Assembly (NCBI GenBank): GCA_963720785.1
Contig: CAVRGQ010000003.1
Span: forward strand, 1 to 64,000
DNA from: CAVRGQ01 sp963720785
GTDB lineage: Bacteria > Actinomycetota > Acidimicrobiia > IMCC26256 > DASPTH01
DNA length: 64,000 nucleotides
Direction: 5' to 3'
The translations under genes and the position numbers were made by a program. The notes beneath the pieces are model-generated. The model did not search any database. It was not told the origin of the DNA and worked only from the letters and a program-made list of their open reading frames with translations. Shown here piece by piece: positions 56,776 to 63,408 of this stretch. The first letter of the stretch is position 1. Each line of letters opens with the position of its first letter.

Positions 56776-57521
56776 TGGACCTCGGCATCGCCGGTCGCCG
56801 AGCGATCGTGCCGGCGGCCTCGGGCGGGCTCGGCTTCGCCACCGCCGCCGCGCTCGTCGAGGCCGGCGTGCGCGTCGCGATCTGCAGCCGGTCCGAGGAA
56901 AGGATCCAAGACGCCGCGCTACGCCTCGGCGACCTCACCGTGCCCCTCGTGGCCGACGTGGCGACCGAGGCCGGCGCGGCGGCGTTCGTGCGCGAGGCCA
57001 CCGATGCACTCGGTGGCGTCGACATCCTCGTGACCAACGGTGCCGGGCCGCCCGCCGGGACGTTCGCGTCCACCGACCTCGCCGCCTACCGCAGCGCCAT
57101 CGAGCTCAATTGCCTCACGGCCATCGCCATGTGCAGCGAGGCCGTGCCCGCGATGCAGGCCCAGCAGTGGGGGAGGGTGCTCGCGATCACGTCGTACGGC
57201 GTGCGTCAGCCGATCGCTACGCTGATCCTGTCGAATGTCGCGCGTTCGGGCCTCACTGCCTTCCTCAAGACACTCGCGCGAGAGGTGGCGGCCGATGGCG
57301 TCACCGTCAACTCGCTGCAGCCGGGCCTCCACGACACCGATCGGGTGCGGGCCCTGCACGGCGGCGACATCACCGGTGCGGCGGCCACGGTGCCGGCAGG
57401 GGTGCTCGGCCAGGCCGAGGACTTCGGCCGCGTCGCCGCCTTTCTCTGCTCCGAACCCGCCCGCTACGTCACCGGGGTGGGCCTCCCGGTCGACGGCGGG
57501 GCGGTGGCGGGTCTGCTCTGA
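56775..57521 (+). CDS. SDR-family oxidoreductase, FabG-like
   Basis: 248 residues. The cofactor motif reads PAASGGLGFATA, a variant of TGxxxGxG lacking the first Thr-Gly. VTNGAGPPAG replaces NNAG. The active-site Tyr is in SYGVRQPIATLILSNVARSG, where the usual Lys after Tyr is replaced within a QPI…SN motif. This combination defines the 3-oxoacyl-ACP-reductase-like branch that has QPI/EPI and a later Asn/Arg. VNSLQPGLHDTDRV follows. Activity is unproven. ATG overlaps the xdhC stop by one base. Confidence 0.85.
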   Translation: MDLGIAGRRAIVPAASGGLGFATAAALVEAGVRVAICSRSEERIQDAALRLGDLTVPLVADVATEAGAAAFVREATDALGGVDILVTNGAGPPAGTFASTDLAAYRSAIELNCLTAIAMCSEAVPAMQAQQWGRVLAITSYGVRQPIATLILSNVARSGLTAFLKTLAREVAADGVTVNSLQPGLHDTDRVRALHGGDITGAAATVPAGVLGQAEDFGRVAAFLCSEPARYVTGVGLPVDGGAVAGLL

Positions 57522-57576
57522 GCGGGTGTGCCCCGGGTGGCCGCCGGCTCCGACCCGGCTGGATTGGGTACCCCGG

Positions 57577-57589
57577 TAGGATGCGCCTG
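57577..57589 (+). promoter_or_regulatory. -10 box TAGGAT of a leaderless pgsA transcript
   Basis: TAGGAT at 57577–57582 ends 7 nt before ATG 57590. It overlaps an upstream in-frame ATG at 57581, which argues for the second ATG as the true start. Confidence 0.58.
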
Positions 57590-58222
57590 ATGAGCGACGG
57601 CCGGGATGACCGGGGTGCACGAGATGCACGGATCGTCACGCTCCCGAATGCGATCACGCTGGTGCGCCTCGTGTGCATTCCGGTGTTCGTGTGGCTCCTC
57701 TTCGACGACCAGGACATCGCCGCCGCGGCGCTGCTGGCGGTGCTCGGCGCGTCCGACTGGGTCGACGGCTGGATCGCCCGGCGCTACGACCAGGGCTCCG
57801 ACCTCGGGAAGGTCATGGACCCGGTCGCCGACCGGGTGCTGCTCCTCACCGCCGCCGTCGCCCTGATCATCGACGGCGCCGTGCCCTGGGTGGTGGGCGT
57901 GCTCGTCCTCGCCCGGGAGGTCGTGATCAGCATCGCCGTGCTGGCCCTCGCGGCCAAGGGCGCCCGGCGCATCGACGTTCAGTGGGTGGGCAAGGCGGGA
58001 ACCCTCGCCCTGATGTTCGCCTTCCCGCTGTTCCTCTGGGCCGACAACATCGCCGACGGCACCGCCGGGCACGACTTCGTGGCATTCGCCGCGTGGTGCT
58101 TCGCCATCGGCGGTCTGTTGCTGAGCTACTACGCCGCACTGACCTACGTGCCGTTGGCGCGGCGTGCCCTGCGGGAGGGACGCGAGGACCGAGCCGCCGA
58201 GGCAGGGAGTGTGACCACGTGA
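57590..58222 (+). CDS. pgsA: CDP-alcohol phosphatidyltransferase, PgsA-type
   Basis: 210 residues with about five membrane helices. SDWVDGWIARRYDQGSDLG plus KVMDPVADR form the CDP-alcohol motif D–x2–DG–x2–AR–x8–G–x3–D–x3–D. TLPNAITLVRLVCIPVFVWL is the typical PgsA N-terminus. Probably makes phosphatidylglycerol phosphate from CDP-diacylglycerol. It corresponds in position to pgsA2 near gcvH–garA in M. tuberculosis. GTG of the next gene overlaps its stop. Confidence 0.9.
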   Translation: MSDGRDDRGARDARIVTLPNAITLVRLVCIPVFVWLLFDDQDIAAAALLAVLGASDWVDGWIARRYDQGSDLGKVMDPVADRVLLLTAAVALIIDGAVPWVVGVLVLAREVVISIAVLALAAKGARRIDVQWVGKAGTLALMFAFPLFLWADNIADGTAGHDFVAFAAWCFAIGGLLLSYYAALTYVPLARRALREGREDRAAEAGSVTT

Positions 58223-60717
58223 AGGCAGTGATCATGGCGGGGGGTGAGGGCACGCGATTGCGCCCCCTCACCAGTAACACCCCGAAGCCGATGATGCCGC
58301 TGGTGAACAAGCCGATGATGGAGCACATCGTCGGGCTGCTGGTGCAACACGGGTTCGACGAGATCGTCGTGACGGTGGCGTTCCTCGCGAACCAGATCCG
58401 CGACTACTTCGGCGACGGCTCCGACTTCGGTGTGAGCATGCGCTACGCCACCGAGGACTCGCCCCTCGGCACCGCGGGGTCGGTGCGCAACGCGGCCGAC
58501 GAGCTCGACGACACCTTCCTCGTGATCTCCGGCGACGTCCTCACCGACATCGACCTCACCGAACTGGTGAAGGCGCACCGCGACGCCGGCGCGACCGCGT
58601 CGATCGCGCTGAAGGCAGTGGAGAACCCGCTCGAGTTCGGCATCGTCATCACGCAGCCCGACGGCTCGATCGAGCGCTTCCTCGAGAAGCCCACCTGGGG
58701 CGAGGTGTTCTCCGACACGATCAACACCGGCATCTACGTGCTCGAGCCCTCGGTGCTCGACTACATCCCTGCCGGTGAGGTGGTCGACTTCTCCTCTGAC
58801 GTGTTCCCGCGTCTGCTCGACGACGGGCTCACCATGCACGGCCACGTGTCCGAGGGGTACTGGGAGGACGTCGGCACCCTCGAGGCCTACATCTCTGCGC
58901 ACGCCGACGTGCTCGACGGCAAGGTCGCGCTCGACGTGAGTGGCTTCCGCCTCGGCGGTGGCCGCTACATCGGCACCGACGTCGTCATCAGTCCCGACGC
59001 GCACATCGAGGAACCGGTCGTGATCGGCGACAGCTGCCGCATCGAGGCGGGCGCGCACATCCGGCCCTACACCGTGCTCGGCCGCGACGTCATCGTGAAG
59101 ACCGACGCACAGCTCGAACACGCGGTGTGTCACGACCACGTGTACGTGGGCCCCGGCACGAGCCTGCGCGCGTGCGTGATCGGCCGCAACACCGACCTGC
59201 GCGCGCACGTGCGCATCGAGGAGGGTACCGTCGTCGGCGACGAGTGCTTCATCGGCGCCAACGCGGTCGTGAACCCCAACGTGAAGGTGTACCCGTTCAA
59301 AACGGTGGAGTCGGGCGCGGTCGTCACCAGCTCGATCGTGTGGGAGAGCCGCGGCGCGCGCACGCTGTTCGGCCGCCGTGGCGTACGCGGGCTGGGCAAC
59401 GTCGACGTGAACCCCGAGGTGGTGGTGCGCCTCGCCATGGCCTACGGCACCGCGCTGCCGAAGGGCTCCACCATCACCACCAGTCGCGACACGAGCCGCA
59501 TCGCACGAGCGCTCAAGCGCGCGCTGATCGCCGGGGTCAACCTCGCGGGTGTGAACGTGGAGGACATCGAGCTCGCCACGGTGCCACTCACGCGATTCCA
59601 GGTGCGCAACTCGATGTCCCAGGGTGGTGTCACTGTGCGCCTCGCGCCCGGTGATCCCGACACCGTCGAGATCCGTTTCTTCGACGACGGCGGCCGCGAC
59701 ATCGACCCGGGCGCGCAACGCAAGATCGAACGGCTGCTCTACCGCGAGGACTACCGCCGGGCCTTCGGCGGCGAGATCGGCGACATCGTGTTCCCGCCGC
59801 GCTCGCTCCAGTTCTACTCCTCGGCGCTCGAGCGGGTCGTCAACATCCGCGCCATCAACGAGCGCGTCTACAAGATCGTGGTCGACTACTCCTACGGCGC
59901 GGCGTCGATCGTGATGCCCGGTCTGCTCACGAAGCTGGGTGCCGAGGTGCTCGCGGCCAACCCGTTCGCGAGCACGTCGTCGGCCACCGCGAACGCGGAG
60001 TCGCGCGACGCGCAGGTCGCCCGGATCGCGGATCTCACCCGCGTGTCGCAGAGCGACCTCGGGTTCGTGATCGATCCCGACGGCGAGATCGGCACCGTGG
60101 TCGACGACCTCGGCCGCGTCCTCACGCCCGAGCAGCTGCTGCTCACGATGGTCTCGCTCATCGCCTCGGTCGAGCCGGGGGCGCGGGTCGCAGTGCCGGT
60201 GTCGGTCACCGGCGCAGTCGAGCGGATCCTCGGCGGCGAGCACGCGGTGGAGCGCACCCGAATCTGGGGCGCCGGCCTCATGGAGGCGGCCGCCAGTGGC
60301 GACGTCACCTTCGCGGGCGCCGCCGACGGCGGGTGCATGTGGCCCGACTTCCTCCCGGCCTACGACGCCGCGGTCACCCTGATGAAGCTGCTCGACCTAC
60401 TGGCGGCCGACGGCCGGCGGCTGTCCGAGGTGGTCGACTCGCTGCCGTCGGTGCACGTCGTCCACGAGACGATCGTCACGCCGTGGGAGCGCAAGGGCAC
60501 CGTGATGCGCGAGATCATGGAGCACGCCGAGGGCCGCGAGGTCTCGCTCGTCGACGGCGTGAAGGTGTTCGAGCGGGGGCCCGGCGACGCCTGGGCCCTG
60601 GTGCTGCCGGATCCCGAGGAGGCCCTCACCCATGTGTGGGCCGAGGCCGACTCCGAGACCGAGGCCCGCCGCCGCGCCCAGCATTACGCCGAACGCATCC
60701 GCCAGGTGCTCCTCTAG
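58219..60717 (+). CDS. sugar nucleotidyltransferase fused to β-helix and phosphomannomutase-like domains (CugP-like)
   Basis: 832 residues. N-terminal nucleotidyltransferase: KAVIMAGGEGTRLRPLTSNT, with EKPTWGEVFSDTINTGIY later. A left-handed β-helix (VVISPDAHIEEPVVIGD repeats) spans about residues 250–380. The remainder aligns with α-phosphohexomutases: VVVRLAMAYGTALPKGSTI, TTSRDTSRIARALKRAL. The catalytic SASHNP loop of mutases is missing; the equivalent reads GGVTVRLAPGDPDTVEI, so the mutase domain is probably inactive. This architecture matches CugP, a non-GalU UDP-glucose pyrophosphorylase of cyanobacteria, and annotated mannose-1-phosphate guanylyltransferases. The nucleotide specificity is open. 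GTG start overlaps pgsA. Confidence 0.88.
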   Translation: MKAVIMAGGEGTRLRPLTSNTPKPMMPLVNKPMMEHIVGLLVQHGFDEIVVTVAFLANQIRDYFGDGSDFGVSMRYATEDSPLGTAGSVRNAADELDDTFLVISGDVLTDIDLTELVKAHRDAGATASIALKAVENPLEFGIVITQPDGSIERFLEKPTWGEVFSDTINTGIYVLEPSVLDYIPAGEVVDFSSDVFPRLLDDGLTMHGHVSEGYWEDVGTLEAYISAHADVLDGKVALDVSGFRLGGGRYIGTDVVISPDAHIEEPVVIGDSCRIEAGAHIRPYTVLGRDVIVKTDAQLEHAVCHDHVYVGPGTSLRACVIGRNTDLRAHVRIEEGTVVGDECFIGANAVVNPNVKVYPFKTVESGAVVTSSIVWESRGARTLFGRRGVRGLGNVDVNPEVVVRLAMAYGTALPKGSTITTSRDTSRIARALKRALIAGVNLAGVNVEDIELATVPLTRFQVRNSMSQGGVTVRLAPGDPDTVEIRFFDDGGRDIDPGAQRKIERLLYREDYRRAFGGEIGDIVFPPRSLQFYSSALERVVNIRAINERVYKIVVDYSYGAASIVMPGLLTKLGAEVLAANPFASTSSATANAESRDAQVARIADLTRVSQSDLGFVIDPDGEIGTVVDDLGRVLTPEQLLLTMVSLIASVEPGARVAVPVSVTGAVERILGGEHAVERTRIWGAGLMEAAASGDVTFAGAADGGCMWPDFLPAYDAAVTLMKLLDLLAADGRRLSEVVDSLPSVHVVHETIVTPWERKGTVMREIMEHAEGREVSLVDGVKVFERGPGDAWALVLPDPEEALTHVWAEADSETEARRRAQHYAERIRQVLL

Positions 60718-60722
60718 CCTCT

Positions 60723-60780
60723 TGGCGGCTTCGCCGGCCGCCAGGCCTTCCCTCGCTGCGGCGCAGGGTACCTGCGCCGC
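60723..60780 (+). terminator. two tandem GC hairpins after the nucleotidyltransferase
   Basis: TGGCGGC (60723–60729) pairs with GCCGCCA (60737–60743). GCGGCGCAGG (60758–60767) pairs with CCTGCGCCGC (60771–60780), 10 bp perfect. They fill the gap before the gcvH promoter. No T-run. Confidence 0.65.
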
Positions 60781-60816
60781 GGGCGCTCGGCTCCGGTTCG
60801 GAACTCCCCGGTTCGA

Positions 60817-60829
60817 TAGCCTCGCCGCC
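60817..60829 (+). promoter_or_regulatory. -10 box TAGCCT of a leaderless gcvH transcript
   Basis: TAGCCT at 60817–60822 ends 7 nt before ATG 60830. The same hexamer and distance precede the FHA gene at 62015. Confidence 0.6.
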
Positions 60830-61207
60830 ATGAACCTGCCCGAGGAACTTCGCTACAGCGCCGAGCACGAGTGGGTGGCCGTCGACGGTGTCCGCGCCCG
60901 CATCGGCATCACCGACTTCGCCCAGGACCAGCTCGGTGACGTCGTGTACGTGGAGCTGCCGTCCGTCGGCGCCAACGTGCTCGCCCACGCGAGCTGCGCC
61001 GAGGTGGAGTCCACCAAGTCGGTCTCCGAGATCTACTCCCCGGTGAGCGGCACGGTGGTCGAGGTCAACGACGCCCTCGGCGACGCCCCGGAGCAGGTCA
61101 ACGGCGACCCCTACGGCGCGGGCTGGATCTTCGTGGTCGAGATGGCCGACCCCTCCGAGGTCGATGCCCTGCTCGACGCCGCCGCCTACCGAGCCCTCGT
61201 CAGCTGA
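60830..61207 (+). CDS. gcvH: glycine cleavage system H protein
   Basis: 125 residues; carries the lipoyl arm that shuttles aminomethyl groups between P, T and L proteins. RYSAEHEWVAVDGVRARIGI and FAQDQLGDVVYVELP are conserved. The lipoylated Lys lies in EVESTKSVSEIYSPVSG (near residue 65). The gene for a lipoate-ligase-like protein follows with a 4-bp overlap, suggesting dedicated lipoylation. P, T and L proteins are not in the window. Confidence 0.95.
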   Translation: MNLPEELRYSAEHEWVAVDGVRARIGITDFAQDQLGDVVYVELPSVGANVLAHASCAEVESTKSVSEIYSPVSGTVVEVNDALGDAPEQVNGDPYGAGWIFVVEMADPSEVDALLDAAAYRALVS

Positions 61208-61944
61208 ACCGGTCCTGGCTCCTGGTCGACGACCTGGACCGCCCGCCCGACGCGGCCGGGCAGATGGCCGCCGACCTGGCCATGCTCGACGCGGTGGCGG
61301 CCGGCGGGGCTCCGGTGCTGCGGCTCTACCGCTGGGATCCTCCCGCACTGTCGCTCGGCCGTTTCCAGCCCGACGACGACGTCGACCACGCCGCCTGCGC
61401 CGCCCGTGGGGTCGAAGTGGTGCGCCGGCCCACCGGGGGCCGGGCGCTCCTTCACGGCGCCGACGTGACCTACTCCGTCGCCTTCCCGCAGCCCTCGGGC
61501 GACGCCGGGAGGGTCGACGCCCTCTACGAGTGGCTGGCCGGCGGCCTGATCGCCGGTCTCGCCCTCCTCGGTGTGGACGCCGCCGTCGCCCGCAACGACG
61601 GCCCGGCGGGGCCGGTGTGTTTCGCCGGCCAGCAGGGGGCCGATCTCCGGGTGGGGGAGCGCAAGCTCTGCGGCTCGGCCCAGGTGCGGCGCGACGGCGC
61701 CGTCCTCCAACACGGCTCCGTGCTGCTCCACCGCCTCCCGTTCGACGAGCTCGACCTCGTGCACGCCCGCCCGGGTGATCCGCCCGTCGGGGAGGCCCGG
61801 GCCCACCTCCGCGACGCGACGGTCACCCTCGACGAGTTGGGCGCAGCCACCGAACCCCGGGCCGTGGCTGAAGCTCTGGTGGAGGGTTTCGCCAGCCGCC
61901 TCGACCTCCAGTTCACGTCGGGGGTCCTGGCCCCCGGCGGTTGA
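61204..61944 (+). CDS. lipoate–protein ligase-like protein (BPL/LplA/LipB fold), CTG start proposed
   Basis: 246 residues from CTG 61204. LRLYRWDPPALSLGRFQPDD and VEVVRRPTGGRALLHGADVT are the lipoate-binding signatures (RRxTGGRAxxH). Later GQQGADLRVGERKLCGSAQV carries the catalytic Lys in the KLCGSAQ motif. The first ATG (61264) would delete the WLLVDD strand that begins the fold. CTG 61204 overlaps the gcvH stop as CTGA, exactly like the ATGA/GTGA/TTGA junctions elsewhere in the window. It likely modifies GcvH. Confidence 0.8.
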   Translation: MNRSWLLVDDLDRPPDAAGQMAADLAMLDAVAAGGAPVLRLYRWDPPALSLGRFQPDDDVDHAACAARGVEVVRRPTGGRALLHGADVTYSVAFPQPSGDAGRVDALYEWLAGGLIAGLALLGVDAAVARNDGPAGPVCFAGQQGADLRVGERKLCGSAQVRRDGAVLQHGSVLLHRLPFDELDLVHARPGDPPVGEARAHLRDATVTLDELGAATEPRAVAEALVEGFASRLDLQFTSGVLAPGG

Positions 61945-62001
61945 GGGAAGGGTCAGGGCGAGCCTGAGGGAGCGCCCGTGCCGCGACCCTCGACCAAGGG
62001 G

Positions 62002-62014
62002 TAGCCTTGGCCCC
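62002..62014 (+). promoter_or_regulatory. -10 box TAGCCT of a leaderless FHA-gene transcript
   Basis: TAGCCT at 62002–62007 ends 7 nt before ATG 62015. Confidence 0.6.
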
Positions 62015-62500
62015 ATGCGGTGTCGCCAGTGCGGCCACCAGAACGAGACCAACGCGAACTTCTGCTCCTCGTGTGGTGCCGCGCTGCCTCACGACGACGA
62101 GACCACGATCTCGCTCGCCGAGCTGGCCGAGCGCCTCGAGCTCGACGAAGAGCTCGGCGCCGCCCTCGCCGAGCTCCCCGAGGGCCTCGGGATGGTCGTC
62201 GTGCGCCGGGGCCCCAACGCCGGCAGCCGGTACGTCCTCGACCGCGAGGTCACCAGCCTCGGCCGCCACCCCAACTCCGACGTCTTCCTCGACGACATCA
62301 CCGTGAGCCGTCGCCACGCCCAGATCCGCCGGGTCACCGACGCCGACGGCCACCCGGGCTACGAGGTCTCCGACGTCGGGTCGCTCAACGGCACCTACGT
62401 CGACCACAAGCGCATCGACACCCAACCGCTGCATCACCTCGCCGACGTCCAGATCGGCCGGTACGTGCTCGTGTTCCTCGTGGGAGACGGCAACCATTGA
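62015..62500 (+). CDS. GarA/OdhI-like FHA-domain protein with N-terminal zinc ribbon
   Basis: 161 residues. MRCRQCGHQNETNANFCSSC is a CxxC…CxxC zinc ribbon. DDETTISLAELAERL follows, resembling the phospho-threonine motif ETTS of GarA/OdhI. The FHA domain (residues about 60–155) has RRGPNAGSRYVLDREV, TSLGRHPNSDVFLDD, VSRRHAQIRR and VGSLNGTYVD. In mycobacteria and corynebacteria the unphosphorylated protein inhibits 2-oxoglutarate dehydrogenase and controls glutamate metabolism. Position between gcvH and a MerR gene matches Rv1826–Rv1828. The zinc ribbon is not in M. tuberculosis GarA. Confidence 0.87.
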   Translation: MRCRQCGHQNETNANFCSSCGAALPHDDETTISLAELAERLELDEELGAALAELPEGLGMVVVRRGPNAGSRYVLDREVTSLGRHPNSDVFLDDITVSRRHAQIRRVTDADGHPGYEVSDVGSLNGTYVDHKRIDTQPLHHLADVQIGRYVLVFLVGDGNH

Positions 62501-63408
62501 GCGAGCAGGCCCATCTCTCGATCGGCGAGGTCCTCGCCGAGCTGCGTGACGAGTTCCCCGACATCACCATCTCCAAGATCCGGTTCCTCGAGAGCCAGGG
62601 CCTGGTGAACCCGGAGCGCACGCCGTCGGGCTACCGGAAGTTCTACGACGCCGATCTCGTACGCCTGCGCTGGATCCTCCATCAGCAGAAGGAGCACTTC
62701 CTGCCGCTGAAGGTCATCAAGGAGCGGCTCGACCAGCTCCCGCCCGGCGACGAGGCGCTGCTCGACCCCGCGCCCGCCACCGACCTCGACGTGCGCACCG
62801 AGATCCCCGTCGACGAGGCCCTCGCCCCCCGGTCCGAGCCCGCGCCCGCACCCGCACCCGCACCCGCTCCCGCACCGACTCCCACGCCGGCACCCGCGCC
62901 CGCGCCGACTCCGGCTCCGACCACGACGCGCCGCGCGCCGGTGCGCAAGCGCCCGCCCGCGTTCGCACCGGATCTCCCGCTCGACACCGATGCCGCCGAC
63001 GACATCGTCGCGCCGGCGTCGGGTGACGGCTACACGCGTGACGAACTCGCGAAGGCGGCGGGCCTCGAACCCGCGCAGGTCGGCGAGCTCGAGGACTTCG
63101 GACTCATCGCACCGTCGCGCCAGTCGGCCGCGGGCGACGCCGAGTACGACGACGACGCGCTCGAGGTGGCCAAGGTCGCCGCCGGGTTCTTCGGCCGCGG
63201 CGTCGAGGCCCGGCACCTGCGCACGTACCGCAACCATGCCGAACGCGAGGCGGTGCTGTTCGGCCAGGTGCTCATGCCCTACGTGCGCCAACGCAACCCC
63301 GAGGCCCGCGCCCGGATGCAGGAAGAGCTCGTCGAGCTCGCCGCGCTCGGTCGCCGCCTGCGTACCGTGCTGCTGCGCGAAGCGGTGCGCGACACCCTCG
63401 CCGAGTGA
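62497..63408 (+). CDS. MerR-family transcriptional regulator (Rv1828-like)
   Basis: 303 residues from TTG 62497, which overlaps the FHA stop (TTGA). The winged helix-turn-helix (residues about 6–80) reads LSIGEVLAELRDEFPDITIS, IRFLESQGLVNPERTPSGYR and LVRLRWILHQQKEHFLPLKV. A long Ala-Pro/Thr-Pro linker (residues about 110–145) leads to a second helical domain (YTRDELAKAAGLEPAQVGEL, RHLRTYRNHAEREAVLFGQV), probably a dimerisation or effector domain. In M. tuberculosis the homologue sits in the same place after garA. Target genes unknown. Confidence 0.88.
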   Translation: MSEQAHLSIGEVLAELRDEFPDITISKIRFLESQGLVNPERTPSGYRKFYDADLVRLRWILHQQKEHFLPLKVIKERLDQLPPGDEALLDPAPATDLDVRTEIPVDEALAPRSEPAPAPAPAPAPAPTPTPAPAPAPTPAPTTTRRAPVRKRPPAFAPDLPLDTDAADDIVAPASGDGYTRDELAKAAGLEPAQVGELEDFGLIAPSRQSAAGDAEYDDDALEVAKVAAGFFGRGVEARHLRTYRNHAEREAVLFGQVLMPYVRQRNPEARARMQEELVELAALGRRLRTVLLREAVRDTLAE

